A DNA stretch of 64,000 nucleotides, from contig NZ_WXUB01000008.1 in assembly GCF_011799805.1 (NCBI RefSeq), positions 81,584 through 145,583 of the forward strand, in the 5' to 3' direction. Numbering within the stretch: position 1 is the stretch's first letter; each line of letters opens with the position of its first letter. This stretch comes from Maribellus sediminis (lineage in GTDB: Bacteria; Bacteroidota; Bacteroidia; Bacteroidales; Prolixibacteraceae). Shown piece after piece: positions 25,909-35,338 of the stretch. Under the pieces are notes generated by a model, which was given only the letters and a program-made list of their open reading frames with translations, searched no databases and had not been told where the DNA came from. The translations under genes and the position numbers were made by a program.

Positions 25909-26958
25909 CTATATAATCAGCATAGCATCGCCATAAGTACCAAATCGGTAGTTTTCTTTTATGGCGGAGTGGTATGCTTCCATCACGAAGTCGTAACCGC
26001 CAAAAGCAGCAACCATCATCAAAAGGGTTGAGTAGGGGAGGTGGAAGTTGGTGATCATGGAGTTCGCAACACTGAATTCGTAAGGAGGGAAAATAAATTT
26101 ATTGGTCCATCCTTCAAACGGCTTCAGGAATCCCTGGGTTGAAACAGAACTTTCGAGCGTACGCATTACAGTAGTTCCAACTGCGCAAACGTTTCTTTTA
26201 CTCTCTTTTGCACTGTTTACCATGTTGCAGGCTTCGTCTCTGATCCAAATCTGTTCCGAATCCATTTTGTGTTTTGTAAGGTCTTCCACATCTACGCTAC
26301 GGAAGTTACCCAAACCAACATGAAGGGTGATGTAAGCAAAATCAACTCCTTTTATTTCCAGACGCTTTAGCAACTCGCGGCTAAAGTGCAAACCTGCAGT
26401 TGGTGCAGCAACGGCTCCTTCGTGTTTTGCGAAAATAGTCTGGTAACGGTCTTTGTCTTCAGGTTGAACCTGACGATTGATAAATTTTGGAAGCGGTGTT
26501 TCTCCAAGGCTGTACAAAGTATCTTTAAATTCGTCGTAAGGGCCGTCGAACAAAAAGCGCAGTGTTCGTCCACGCGATGTAGTGTTGTCGATTACCTCGG
26601 CAACCAGTAAATCATCGTCGCCAAAATACAGTTTGTTTCCAATACGTATTTTACGAGCAGGATCAACCAGAACGTCCCAAAGCCGCTGTTCGCGGTTTAG
26701 TTCACGAAGCAGGAACACTTCGATTTCGGCACCCGTTTTTTCCTTGTTCCCGTATAAACGAGCCGGAAATACTTTTGTATCGTTAAAAACGAAAACGTCT
26801 TTATCATCAAAATAATCAAGCACATCTTTAAACAGTCGATGCTCGATGGTACGGTTTGCTCTGTTCAAAACCATCAATCTCGATTCGTCGCGGTTGTCGG
26901 CCGGATGTAAAGCAATTTTCTCCGGGCTAAGTTCATACTTGAATTTTGATAACTTCAT
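25909..26958 (-). CDS. queA: S-adenosylmethionine:tRNA ribosyltransferase-isomerase
   Basis: A 349-aa enzyme that moves the ribosyl part of SAM onto preQ1 in tRNA to make epoxyqueuosine. Family marks are [21 protein letters not shown] at the N-terminus, [24 protein letters not shown] and the C-terminal [15 protein letters not shown]. Full length. It is read from a promoter about 140 nt upstream, after truB on the same strand. Confidence 0.95.
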   Translation of the reverse strand: MKLSKFKYELSPEKIALHPADNRDESRLMVLNRANRTIEHRLFKDVLDYFDDKDVFVFNDTKVFPARLYGNKEKTGAEIEVFLLRELNREQRLWDVLVDPARKIRIGNKLYFGDDDLLVAEVIDNTTSRGRTLRFLFDGPYDEFKDTLYSLGETPLPKFINRQVQPEDKDRYQTIFAKHEGAVAAPTAGLHFSRELLKRLEIKGVDFAYITLHVGLGNFRSVDVEDLTKHKMDSEQIWIRDEACNMVNSAKESKRNVCAVGTTVMRTLESSVSTQGFLKPFEGWTNKFIFPPYEFSVANSMITNFHLPYSTLLMMVAAFGGYDFVMEAYHSAIKENYRFGTYGDAMLII

Positions 26959-27100
26959 CTCGTTAATTTTTTAATTTCTTTGTTTACTCGATGCCTGCCA
27001 TTTAAAGGCAGGTAATTTGCCGCGACCGATCGTTTTACTCATCTGGAAAACTTTCAATCCCGGCTTTTCTATTTTATTTTTTTCGAATTCAGGTTATTTG

Positions 27101-27134
27101 CAAAAATAATACAGATCTGTGGTTTTTGTTCAAA
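27101..27134 (-). promoter_or_regulatory. candidate queA promoter
   Basis: On the minus strand TTTG (27131-27134), a 22-nt spacer and TATTTTTG (27101-27108), an exact TAnnTTTG. The long leader to queA carries a CCTGCC/GGCAGG hairpin (26994-27012). Confidence 0.5.
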
Positions 27135-27160
27135 GTTCTCTGTCTACGAAATAAAATTCG

Positions 27161-27871
27161 TTAGGATACATCAATTTTCAAATTTTCAAGAAAATAATCT
27201 ACTTTAAACGCATTATCCAGATCGAATTCGCCAACCCTGGTTCGTTCTAATCCTGTTAAATAGGCTCCGCAGTTTAAGGCTTCACCAATATCACGTGCCA
27301 GTGCACGAATATAGGTGCCTTTTCCACACGTAACCCGCAGTTTTATAAATGGTAGATCGAAATTTTCAATTTCAACCTCATGTATAACAATTTTTTTGGC
27401 TTGAAGTTTTACCTCTTCGCCACTCCTTGCGTAATCAAAAGCACGTTTGCCTTTCACTTTTACCGCCGAAAATACCGGTGGTACCTGTTCAATTTCTCCA
27501 ATAAATCCTGAAAGAACATCCTTCAAGAGCTCTTTGGTCACATGCGAATAATCCTGAGTCGAGTCCTCTTCCGTCTCAAGATCGAACGAAGGAGTTGTCG
27601 CACCAACTTTCAGTGTGGCCACATATTCTTTTTCAGTAGCCTGAATGCTCTCTATTCTTTTGGTAGCTTTGCCTGTGCACAACACGATTACTCCTGTTGC
27701 CAGCGGATCGAGGGTGCCTGCATGTCCTACCTTAAGTTTTTTAACGCCCATCATTCTGCAAAGTTCGTAACGTACTTTATTGACAACATCAAACGAAGTC
27801 CAGTTCAAATCTTTGTGAAACACTAAAATCTCTCCGGCGGGAAAGTCGTATTTTTTTTTGAACTCGGGCAT
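27161..27871 (-). CDS. truB: tRNA pseudouridine(55) synthase
   Basis: A 236-aa pseudouridine synthase for U55 of tRNA. The catalytic Asp is D55 in HAGTLDPLATGV. CGKGTYIRALARDIG is the second conserved block. The start at 27871 (MPEFKKKYDF) is chosen; the longer ORF would run into uppP. It follows uppP by 44 nt on the same strand. Confidence 0.95.
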   Translation of the reverse strand: MPEFKKKYDFPAGEILVFHKDLNWTSFDVVNKVRYELCRMMGVKKLKVGHAGTLDPLATGVIVLCTGKATKRIESIQATEKEYVATLKVGATTPSFDLETEEDSTQDYSHVTKELLKDVLSGFIGEIEQVPPVFSAVKVKGKRAFDYARSGEEVKLQAKKIVIHEVEIENFDLPFIKLRVTCGKGTYIRALARDIGEALNCGAYLTGLERTRVGEFDLDNAFKVDYFLENLKIDVS

Positions 27872-27915
27872 ATATAAGGCTCTGTTATTCAGAGTATTGT
27901 AAAAATTTTCAAAAA

Positions 27916-28695
27916 TCAGGCTGCAAAGATAGCAATTAGGCCGATAACCGCGCAATAAATGGCGAAATAAATGAGTTTACCCCGCTTCACAATTTTTATC
28001 ATCCACGAGCATGCAGCCAGTCCGGTCAGGAAGGCTGCAACAAAACCGGCCAGTAAATTAACCACATTGGCATGCTGGGTTGTAAGCTCTCCTCTAAAAA
28101 TATCGAGCACTGCAGCACCAATTATCGGAATCAGCACCATTAGAAATGAGAATCGTGCTACTTCTTCTTTCTTTATTTTCAATAATATACCCGTGGCGAT
28201 TGTCGATCCGCTTCTGGAAATACCAGGTAAAACGGCCATAGTTTGAGCGATGCCAATAATAAATGCTTTAGCAAACGTGATTTCTTTATTGCTCTGCTTT
28301 ACATAGACGGTTAGTGTGAGCAGTGTAGCCGTAAAGAGCAACATTATGCCTACAAAAAACAGGTTGCCTGTAAACAAACTCTCTATTTCTTCTTTAAATA
28401 GAAGCCCCACAATAACGATTGGCACGGATGAAAACAGCAACATGGCAACGTATTTTGTTGAAGCGTTCCATTCAAACTTATACAGATCTTTTAACAAAGC
28501 GCCAATATCCTTTCGGAACACTACAATTGTACTAAGCACCGTTGCCACGTGTACATCGAGTACAAAAAGCAGGTTGTTTTCATTTTTTATTCCCAAAAGC
28601 GAATGACCAATTTCAAGGTGTCCGCTCGAGCTGATAGGTAAAAATTCGGTAAGTCCCTGGATAATTCCTAGAAGAAACGCCTGGAATACATTCAT
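27916..28695 (-). CDS. uppP: undecaprenyl-diphosphate phosphatase
   Basis: A 259-aa multi-pass inner-membrane enzyme of the BacA family that dephosphorylates undecaprenyl diphosphate, recycling the lipid carrier of peptidoglycan. GIIQGLTEFLPISSSGHL at 10-27 is the first signature; the second is LPGISRSGSTIATGI near 155-170. Seven to eight helices are evident. It sits between a DUF3098 gene and truB, a common order in this phylum. Confidence 0.95.
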   Translation of the reverse strand: MNVFQAFLLGIIQGLTEFLPISSSGHLEIGHSLLGIKNENNLLFVLDVHVATVLSTIVVFRKDIGALLKDLYKFEWNASTKYVAMLLFSSVPIVIVGLLFKEEIESLFTGNLFFVGIMLLFTATLLTLTVYVKQSNKEITFAKAFIIGIAQTMAVLPGISRSGSTIATGILLKIKKEEVARFSFLMVLIPIIGAAVLDIFRGELTTQHANVVNLLAGFVAAFLTGLAACSWMIKIVKRGKLIYFAIYCAVIGLIAIFAA

Positions 28696-28710
28696 TCGTT
28701 TGCGGGGGTA

Positions 28711-28968
28711 TTACTGTTCTTCTTTTGGTTTTTTCATGATGGCGTAAATCTCGAAAACAAAGCCAATAAATAACAGTATAGGGGCTAAGGTAATTCTGCG
28801 GAAACTGAAAATGTCTTCACTGAACACATTCGGATCGTCGCTGCCGCCACCAGCCATTAAAATAAAACCCAGCACGATAATGGCGAAGCCGATAGCCAGT
28901 AGTTTATAGTTTTCTTTTCCCAGCGCAAATCCACTGGTCTCTTTTATTTCTTTCGATTTTTTTGCCAT
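28711..28968 (-). CDS. DUF3098 membrane protein
   Basis: An 85-aa protein with two transmembrane helices (about 25-42 and 62-78). GGGSDDPNVFSEDIFSFRR between them is the DUF3098 signature as I know it. The function is unknown. It is almost always beside ftsX and uppP in Bacteroidetes, as here, suggesting a role in envelope or division. Confidence 0.88.
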   Translation of the reverse strand: MAKKSKEIKETSGFALGKENYKLLAIGFAIIVLGFILMAGGGSDDPNVFSEDIFSFRRITLAPILLFIGFVFEIYAIMKKPKEEQ

Positions 28969-28997
28969 TGTTTCTGATATAGATGGGGTAAAGATAA

Positions 28998-29876
28998 TTA
29001 ATAAAATAATTCATCAAATTTAAGCCGGAGGAATTTGTTCAGCACGAGCCAGGTTGATAACAGCGAGATAACGAAGCCCAGAGTAAATACCGTAATAACA
29101 ACAACAGCTACAATTTGAAGTTCTGTAGTGTTTATGTTGCCAAATAATTCGGTTTGATAAAAATAGATACCAGAAAGTAATATCAGATTTGCCAATACGC
29201 CACCAATACCTCCCAGCCATAAACTGCGTTTTAAGAACGGTTTTCTGATGTAGCTTTTACTTGCGCCTACCATTTGCATGGTGTTGATGATAAACCGTTG
29301 CGAATAAATGAGCAGGCGGATGGTATTATTTATCAGGCCAAAAAAGATGAAAGTTAGCAATCCGCTGACGATCAGTAACAACAAGCTTATTTTCCTGACA
29401 TTCTCGTTAATTAAAGTGGCCAGGTTTTTCTGAAAATACACTTCTTCCACTTGTGGGTAGTTGAGGAACTTTTGTTCCAGCATTTTCAAACTGTCGCTAT
29501 TTGTATAGGCGGCATAAAGTTTTAATTCGATGGATGAGAACAAGGGATTTTGCCCCAGAAATCCGGTGAAATCCTCGCCCAGTTCTTCGCTCAATTCCCG
29601 GGCTGCGGTTTCTTTGTCGATGTACCGGGTTGATTTTACGTAGTTGCTCAGCGACAGTACTTTTTCGAGCCGGATGATTTCCACTTCTTTCAGGTCGTCT
29701 TTTAAAACCAGTGTCAATCCGATTTGCTCTCGGACATATTCTGATAAACGGCGGGCGTTAATAAGCACAAAACTAAGCATGCCTAGCAAAACGAGGATCA
29801 GTGTGATGTTCACCAGCGAGGTGATCCACGAGTTGCGGAAACGTTTTTTAATTTTTTTGGGTTTGTGCTGTTGCAT
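28998..29876 (-). CDS. ftsX: cell division protein FtsX
   Basis: A 292-aa permease-like membrane protein. A basic cytoplasmic N-terminus (KPKKIKKRFRN) leads to a first helix (about 20-42), an extracytoplasmic domain (to about 165), then three helices in the FtsX/MacB-type C-terminal domain. With FtsE ATPase (not in the window) it controls peptidoglycan hydrolases at the septum. Start 29876 (MQQHKPKK) preferred over an in-frame codon 27 nt upstream. It heads the leftward run ftsX, DUF3098, uppP, truB. Confidence 0.9.
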   Translation of the reverse strand: MQQHKPKKIKKRFRNSWITSLVNITLILVLLGMLSFVLINARRLSEYVREQIGLTLVLKDDLKEVEIIRLEKVLSLSNYVKSTRYIDKETAARELSEELGEDFTGFLGQNPLFSSIELKLYAAYTNSDSLKMLEQKFLNYPQVEEVYFQKNLATLINENVRKISLLLLIVSGLLTFIFFGLINNTIRLLIYSQRFIINTMQMVGASKSYIRKPFLKRSLWLGGIGGVLANLILLSGIYFYQTELFGNINTTELQIVAVVVITVFTLGFVISLLSTWLVLNKFLRLKFDELFY

Positions 29877-30238
29877 ATTTCCTTGTATAGCCGAGCTTAG
29901 CAAATGTAAGTAATTATATAGAATGCCCGTGGAAGAACCCGAAAATGATTTTCGATCCTGGTTGGCATGTAGTTACAGGTTTGTTAATTCTGGTTTAATG
30001 GAATCGTATCAATCGCATCCATATATTCTTTGTTGTAATGATAAGATTGATATGATTGGGTGGATGGATGAGATTGAATAAAACTGCATCAATCTGTTTC
30101 AATCTTATAATCAATCTTCTCTGGCTGGTTCAGTTAATAAAACTGCTATTCAATAAGTATCCTTGGCTCTTTTTTTACAATAGAATTTAACCTCTTGAAA
30201 CAACCACGTTAACTTATTGAAAATTTGAAGGTTATTTC
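29877..30238. repeat. intergenic region with palindromic repeat
   Basis: Divergent spacer between ftsX and rplM, without ORFs. ATAAGATTG (30039-30047) matches CAATCTTAT, and AAGATTGAT matches ATCAATCTT, in the stretch 30039-30118. This is a loose palindrome rich in GATTGA/TCAATC. It looks like a degenerate intergenic repeat rather than a gene. Confidence 0.4.
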
Positions 30239-30269
30239 TTTGGAATTACAAAAAAAGAAAATACTTTTG
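30239..30269 (+). promoter_or_regulatory. rplM promoter, full consensus
   Basis: TTTG at 30239-30242, 19 nt, then TACTTTTG at 30262-30269. Both elements and the spacing match the Bacteroidetes consensus exactly. Transcription would begin near 30275, leaving a leader of about 140 nt before rplM. Confidence 0.85.
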
Positions 30270-30284
30270 CAGTCCCGATTATTA

Positions 30285-30300
30285 TCCTTAGAGATAAGGA
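30285..30300 (+). ncRNA. hairpin in rplM leader, candidate L13 autoregulatory site
   Basis: TCCTTA-GAGA-TAAGGA forms a six-pair stem with a GNRA-type loop about 10 nt after the predicted start of the transcript. L13 leaders have been described in Bacteroidia to my memory; whether this is that motif cannot be decided by eye. Confidence 0.4.
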
Positions 30301-30415
30301 GTGTAAATAGTTGATTTTCTTGAGGTAAGCTTGTCTGATGATAAAATTCCGTTGAGTCAGAAATTAGCAGCCGATGGTAAATCATTTGTGTTGAATACAT
30401 AAAAAATAGAAAAAA

Positions 30416-30868
30416 GTGGACACACTTAGTTATAAAACGATTTCGGCAAACAAAGAAACTGCTAGTAAAGAGTGGGTTTTGGTTGATGCTGAAGGACTTG
30501 TTTTGGGAAGAATGGCAAGTGAAGTTGCCAAAATCCTGAAAGGGAAAAACAAAGCAAATTTTACTCCGCATGCCGATTGTGGAGATTACGTAATTGTGAT
30601 TAATGCTGAGAAAGTAGTTTTGACCGGTAAAAAAATGGCTGACAAACAATATGTTCGTCACTCAGGTTACCCGGGAGGACAAACTTTCCAAAATCCTCAG
30701 GACATTTTAGCTAAATATCCTGAGCGTCTGGTTGAAAAAGCTGTTAAAGGTATGTTGCCTAAAAACAAATTGGGCCGTCAGCTTTTCAGAAATTTACATG
30801 TAGTTATTGGTGCTGAGCACAAATACGAAGCTCAGAAACCAAAAGTTGTTGACTTAAAAAGTAAATAA
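30416..30868 (+). CDS. rplM: 50S ribosomal protein L13
   Basis: A 150-aa ribosomal protein with MDTLSYKTISANK at the start (GTG codon), the VDAEGLVLGRMAS core and GMLPKNKLGRQLFRNL near the C-terminus. The order rplM-rpsI is near-universal; rpsI starts 5 nt later. A perfect promoter and a long leader lie upstream. Confidence 0.97.
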   Translation: MDTLSYKTISANKETASKEWVLVDAEGLVLGRMASEVAKILKGKNKANFTPHADCGDYVIVINAEKVVLTGKKMADKQYVRHSGYPGGQTFQNPQDILAKYPERLVEKAVKGMLPKNKLGRQLFRNLHVVIGAEHKYEAQKPKVVDLKSK

Positions 30869-30873
30869 ACAAG

Positions 30874-31260
30874 ATGGAAGTAGTAAATACATTAGGACGT
30901 AGAAAATCAGCAGTAGCCCGCATTTACGTTAGCGAAGGTAAAGGAAACATTACCATCAATAAAAGAGAACTTAAAGAATACTTCCCTTCAGAAATTCTGC
31001 AGTACATTGTATTGCAGCCTCTGAATTTGCTGGAAGTTTCTGAGAAGTACGACATCAAAATTAACCTCGACGGAGGTGGCCCAAAAGGACAGGCAGAAGC
31101 CGTACGTTTGGCCATCACACGTGCGTTAATTGAAATCGATGCGGAAGCAAGACCACAGCTGAAAGCTGCAGGATTCGTAACAAGGGATCCACGTGAGGTT
31201 GAACGTAAAAAACCTGGACAGCCAAAAGCAAGGAAACGTTTCCAATTCTCAAAACGTTAA
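30874..31260 (+). CDS. rpsI: 30S ribosomal protein S9
   Basis: A 128-aa protein with GRRKSAVARIYV at the N-terminus, GGGPKGQAEAVRLAITRAL in the middle and the C-terminal RKRFQFSKR tail that reaches the P-site tRNA. Cotranscribed with rplM. Confidence 0.97.
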   Translation: MEVVNTLGRRKSAVARIYVSEGKGNITINKRELKEYFPSEILQYIVLQPLNLLEVSEKYDIKINLDGGGPKGQAEAVRLAITRALIEIDAEARPQLKAAGFVTRDPREVERKKPGQPKARKRFQFSKR

Positions 31261-31287
31261 TATTATTATTCACTTATATGGATCTAA

Positions 31288-31328
31288 AACGGCTGAGATC
31301 TCCGGAATACCGGGGCTACTGAGCGGTT
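31288..31328 (+). ncRNA. structured leader of rpsB, candidate S2 autoregulatory RNA
   Basis: AAC-G-GCT (31288-31294) pairs with AGC-G-GTT (31322-31328) around one G-G mismatch. Inside, AG pairs with CT (31296-31297 with 31316-31317), then CTCCGG (31300-31305) pairs with CCGGGG (31310-31315) around an AATA loop. The stem lies 28 nt before the rpsB ATG with no T run, so it is not a terminator. Confidence 0.5.
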
Positions 31329-31356
31329 GCTTTTAGGACATAGAAAAAGTAAAAAG

Positions 31357-32142
31357 ATGCCAAGAACAAATTTTCAGGAATTATTGGATGCAGGTGCACA
31401 TTTTGGTCACCTGAAAAGAAAGTGGAACCCGAACATGGAGCCTTATATCTTCATGGAAAAAAACGGTATCCACATTATCGATCTTCAAAAAACAGTTGTT
31501 AAGATCGACGAGTCGGCAGCTGCCATCAAGCAGATTGCAAAATCAGGCCGCAAAATCTTATTTGTAGCAACTAAAAAACAAGCCAAAGAACTTGTTTCCG
31601 ATTTAGTTAAAAGCGTGGGAATGCCTTACGTTACTGAGCGTTGGCCTGGAGGTATGCTTACTAACTTCCCAACCATCCGTAAAGCGGTGAAGAAAATGAT
31701 CTCCATCGACAAAATGATGAAGGATACCAGCTGGGATAACCTTTCAAAACGCGAAAAACTGCAAATCACTCGTCAGCGTGCAAAACTGGAAAAAGTGTTG
31801 GGTTCAATTTCCGACCTTACCCGTTTGCCTGCTGCATTGTTCGTAGTTGACGTACTGAAAGAAAAAATCGCAGTTCGCGAAGCTAAGAAACTTGGAATCC
31901 CTGTATTTGCTATCGTTGATACCAACTCGAATCCGGACGATGTAGATTTCGTAATTCCTGCCAACGACGATGCTTCACAATCAATCCGTTTAATTGTAAG
32001 CGAAATGGTAGAAGCCATTCGCGAAGGATTGAGCGAACGCAAAGTTGAAAAGGATAAAGAAGAAGCTGAAGCTGGCGATTCGAAGAAAAAAGCAAAAGCT
32101 AAAGTAGCCGACGACGAGGACGAAGATTCTGAAGAAGAATAA
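31357..32142 (+). CDS. rpsB: 30S ribosomal protein S2
   Basis: A 261-aa ribosomal protein with GAHFGHLKRKWNP, the coiled-coil insertion and TRLPAALFVVDVLKE near 155. A long Lys/Glu/Asp-rich tail (about 225-261) is common in this phylum. Start 31357 (MPRTNFQELL) chosen over an upstream in-frame TTG/ATG. tsf follows 37 nt later, the usual pair. Confidence 0.97.
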   Translation: MPRTNFQELLDAGAHFGHLKRKWNPNMEPYIFMEKNGIHIIDLQKTVVKIDESAAAIKQIAKSGRKILFVATKKQAKELVSDLVKSVGMPYVTERWPGGMLTNFPTIRKAVKKMISIDKMMKDTSWDNLSKREKLQITRQRAKLEKVLGSISDLTRLPAALFVVDVLKEKIAVREAKKLGIPVFAIVDTNSNPDDVDFVIPANDDASQSIRLIVSEMVEAIREGLSERKVEKDKEEAEAGDSKKKAKAKVADDEDEDSEEE

Positions 32143-32179
32143 AGATTATTAAGAATAAAAATTTAAAAAAGATTTTAAT

Positions 32180-33007
32180 ATGTCTTTTACAACAGCCGAC
32201 GTAGTAAAACTGCGTAAAGTATCAGGAGCAGGGATGATGGATTGCAAAAATGCCCTGAAAGAAGCCGATGGTAACTTCGAGAGAGCACTGGAAATTATCC
32301 GTGAAAAGGGAAAACTTATTGCTAACAAACGTGCCGACAGAGACGCTGCTGAAGGTGTTGCACTGGCAAAAGTTACCGAAGACGGTAAATTTGGTGCCCT
32401 GGTTGTACTGAATTGCGAAACAGACTTTGTGGCTAAAAACGAAAGCTTTGTTGCATTTGCTGAAAGAATTCTGGATGCAGCTATCGATAATAAAGTTGAA
32501 AGTTTGGAAGCGCTTAAAGCAATCGAACTCGACGGAACCGCTATTGAAGCTCTTGTTACTGAACAAACCGGTGTTACAGGTGAGAAACTTGATCTTTCTT
32601 ACTTCAAATGTTTAGCCGACGAAACTGTTGTGCCTTACATTCACCCGGGTAACAAACTGGCTACTTTGGTAAGTTTCAACAAAGCAGCTGTTGCCGAAAA
32701 CGTTGCTAAAGACGTTGCAATGCAAGTTGCTGCAATGGCTCCAATCGCTGTCGACGAATCTTCTATTCCACAGTCAGAAATTGATAAAGAGCTTGAATTC
32801 GCCAAAGAGAAATACCGTAAGGAAGGAAAACCTGAAGATATGATTGAAAAAATCGCTTTGGGTTCACTCAACAAATGGTACAAAGACGTTACGCTTTTGA
32901 ACCAAACTTACGTGAAAGACGGAAAAATTTCTATCAAAGATTTCTTGAAGCAAAACGATGCTGGTTTAACAGTTACAGCTTTCGATCGCTACACTTTGAA
33001 TGCGTAA
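32180..33007 (+). CDS. tsf: translation elongation factor Ts
   Basis: A 275-aa nucleotide-exchange factor for EF-Tu. The N-terminal UBA domain reads VVKLRKVSGAGMMDCKNAL; NCETDFVAKNESF is the interaction site near 75-87; VKDFLK-type sequence (SIKDFLKQND) is near the C-terminus. A strong terminator closes the operon. Confidence 0.97.
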   Translation: MSFTTADVVKLRKVSGAGMMDCKNALKEADGNFERALEIIREKGKLIANKRADRDAAEGVALAKVTEDGKFGALVVLNCETDFVAKNESFVAFAERILDAAIDNKVESLEALKAIELDGTAIEALVTEQTGVTGEKLDLSYFKCLADETVVPYIHPGNKLATLVSFNKAAVAENVAKDVAMQVAAMAPIAVDESSIPQSEIDKELEFAKEKYRKEGKPEDMIEKIALGSLNKWYKDVTLLNQTYVKDGKISIKDFLKQNDAGLTVTAFDRYTLNA

Positions 33008-33034
33008 TTAAAAGCTGAATAAGAAATACGAAAT

Positions 33035-33063
33035 GGCCGTTCATTTGAACGGCCTTTTTTTTT
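33035..33063 (+). terminator. terminator after tsf
   Basis: GGCCGTTC-ATTT-GAACGGCC with nine T after it; perfect 8-bp stem. Confidence 0.9.
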
Positions 33064-33068
33064 GCCAT

Positions 33069-33105
33069 TAAAAAAGCCACCCGCTTATGAAAGCGAATGG
33101 CTTTG
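33069..33105 (-). terminator. terminator of the T9SS-sorted protein gene
   Basis: On the minus strand AAAGCCATTCGCTTT pairs with AAGCGGGTGGCTTT, and a T run follows. Confidence 0.75.
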
Positions 33106-33128
33106 AAATATGTAATTCGAAAGGTTCT

Positions 33129-34901
33129 CTAGCGATTAATGATCAGACGTTTTACATTGCTTACTTCGCCATTTTTAATGAACCTGCAAAGGTAAATGCC
33201 GGTAGTTGCCTGCGAACCACTTTGGAGGTTGCCCGACCAGCGCACTTTGTGCTTACCTTTTGGCAGTTCTCCGTCGACAAGTACTTTTACCTGCTGCCCG
33301 AACATATTGTAGATCATTAACTGGACATCGGAATTCTGATCGAGATAGAATTCGATATTGGTTGCGGCGCTAAACGGATTCGGATAAACATTGAAGTAAT
33401 TATCATCTTCCGGCTCCAGGTCCTCAACCTGTGTTGTCGCTTTTGCTTCTTTTACAACAATGGTACTAAAGTGTTCTATTGATGCATATATTCTGTGACG
33501 AGCAGTGTCAACCATAGCAACTCCACCGTTAACGTCAACAAAACCGGTATTGTCGGCAAAGAAAACATCCAAATCAGCGGGATCAACACCCAGCGAATCC
33601 AGAAGGTCTTGTTTGTAGACCAGTTTCAGTTCAACAGGAATGTTAAAGTAGTATGGTTCAACAATGGTATCCGATCCGGAAGGAACAACACTGAATTTTA
33701 CTCCTGTAATGATGTCTTCAGTAAAGCTCACTTCAGTACTGTCGTCGTCCATTTCGGCATATTTTTCAGGAATGAACATAAAAATGTCCACGTCTTCGCT
33801 TATGCATCCGTATGGGAAATGCAGCATTCCGGCATTCAGAATATTCAAGGGATAAGGAAGACCGCCAATTTTATACGATTCTCCTTCTTTGAAATATTTT
33901 GGGTGAAGTTCGTTTCCATTGGGCAGAACACGACGGATTGATATGGTATTTACATCCATGTCGACAGTTGAGTCAACAACGAGTAATTCCACGGCTGCTT
34001 CAAAACTGCTATAAGCGGCTTCAACCAACGTCATTCCGGTTTCGCCGGTTAGGGTAAGTAAGCCGTTTTCGTCGATACTGGCTACAGTGGTGTCAGTAAC
34101 ACTCCACATAAATTCGGCACCCTGGTGTTTGTTACCATTGGTTTTGTACATGGCCGAATACTGGATCGGCTCATTTCCGGTGTAAACCATCATGTCGCCG
34201 GGTTCAATGGTTAACTGCTTCCCTTTATTATTTTCTTTTTCCTTCTCTTTCTTAATTTTTTCTCTTTTTTCCCGGGTTTCGTAAACCGATATTTTTGCTG
34301 TGTCGGCCAATTCTCCCAGTGTTGCAATGATAATTCCGCTCCCAGCCGTATCGGCAGAGTAGAACATGCTTACACTAGAGTCGGGAAACATACCTATTTC
34401 CATTGGCTCAACTGACCACGTAAAAGTTGTGTCGATTTTGTAACCCATTGAATCGATATAAAAGGCACGCAGTTCTACCGAATCGCTGATTTCAACCCGT
34501 ATACTGGAAGGAACGATCTTTACTTTTGGGTACTCATCTTCCATGTCACCCATGTCATCGTCGTCGTCATTTTTAGGGGTCCCGTTAACTGTGAGCATTA
34601 CAGAGTCGCGATAGTCCTTGTACTTTGCAATAAGGTAACCTTCTCCCGGATGATTTGGTATTAACCATCCTTCTTTGGTTACTTTTCCAAGATAACCCGG
34701 CTCAGTGTTCCACTGGATTTTCGCGTCCGTAATGGCTTCGCCTGAAGTATCAGTAACTGTAGCCGTCACCATAACTGATGAGTCGGGATCTGTAATGATA
34801 TCTCCTGATATAATTTCCAGGATCTGGCTTGTTGCATTCATTGTCAGAAAGAATCCGACTGTGAACAATACTAATTTTGAAAAAATGTAAAAATTCTTCA
34901 T
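33129..34901 (-). CDS. T9SS-sorted secreted surface protein with Ig-like repeats
   Basis: A 590-aa secreted protein. A signal peptide (about 1-26) is followed by Big-like bacterial immunoglobulin repeats with SGEAITDAKIQWNTEPGYLG and VTDTTVASIDENGLLTLTG units, an acidic Asp-rich linker (DDDDDMGDMEDE), a very basic/acidic Lys-Glu stretch (REKIKKEKEKE), and an extended beta region. The C-terminal 80 residues are a type A sorting domain: VYPNPFSAATNIEF, QLMIYNMFGQQV, GIYLCRF. Such domains direct type IX secretion and cell-surface attachment. No enzyme domain is recognised; an adhesin or structural role is likely. Start 34901 gives the signal peptide at the N-terminus. Confidence 0.85.
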   Translation of the reverse strand: MKNFYIFSKLVLFTVGFFLTMNATSQILEIISGDIITDPDSSVMVTATVTDTSGEAITDAKIQWNTEPGYLGKVTKEGWLIPNHPGEGYLIAKYKDYRDSVMLTVNGTPKNDDDDDMGDMEDEYPKVKIVPSSIRVEISDSVELRAFYIDSMGYKIDTTFTWSVEPMEIGMFPDSSVSMFYSADTAGSGIIIATLGELADTAKISVYETREKREKIKKEKEKENNKGKQLTIEPGDMMVYTGNEPIQYSAMYKTNGNKHQGAEFMWSVTDTTVASIDENGLLTLTGETGMTLVEAAYSSFEAAVELLVVDSTVDMDVNTISIRRVLPNGNELHPKYFKEGESYKIGGLPYPLNILNAGMLHFPYGCISEDVDIFMFIPEKYAEMDDDSTEVSFTEDIITGVKFSVVPSGSDTIVEPYYFNIPVELKLVYKQDLLDSLGVDPADLDVFFADNTGFVDVNGGVAMVDTARHRIYASIEHFSTIVVKEAKATTQVEDLEPEDDNYFNVYPNPFSAATNIEFYLDQNSDVQLMIYNMFGQQVKVLVDGELPKGKHKVRWSGNLQSGSQATTGIYLCRFIKNGEVSNVKRLIINR

Positions 34902-35338
34902 ATGATTTAAGATTGGTTGTGTTATCACTTAATTTGTTTTGTTGTTTTTGACAAACAGCACATCAAGTTACGCAAAGTGTTACTAAAATGCAAGATGCTG
35001 TTTCTGAGTTATATGTCAGAATCTTGTGGCCGTATCGTGTCATTATTTTAAAAGCGTCGTCACTAATACATTCCGAAAACGATGAATAGGTAACCCTAAG
35101 TATTTTTCATAATCGGTGTGATTGATTAATAAAATTCGATTATATTTATCCTACTAACAACTCCGTCAGACTTCCCGCACATACAGTATAACATTGAAAT
35201 AGGAATTTATTGGGTAAGCGTTTTGGGTTCTGCATCATGGTACTTAAAGGCGTAATTTTTTATTTTATGGACGTAATATTTTTATACATATGCCTTCGCA
35301 ATGGAGGCTCGTGAATTACAAACCCTAATTATTTTACC
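34902..35338. other. intergenic region, no gene seen
   Basis: 437 nt of AT-rich divergent spacer between the T9SS-sorted protein and a lipoprotein gene. I see no convincing ORF or hairpin. Promoters for both genes should lie here, but no clear TAnnTTTG with correct spacing was found. Confidence 0.5.

Noticed and set aside
31291..31300. CTGAGA box resembling part of a TPP riboswitch before rpsB
   Set aside because: The rest of the TPP core is absent and the gene is ribosomal.
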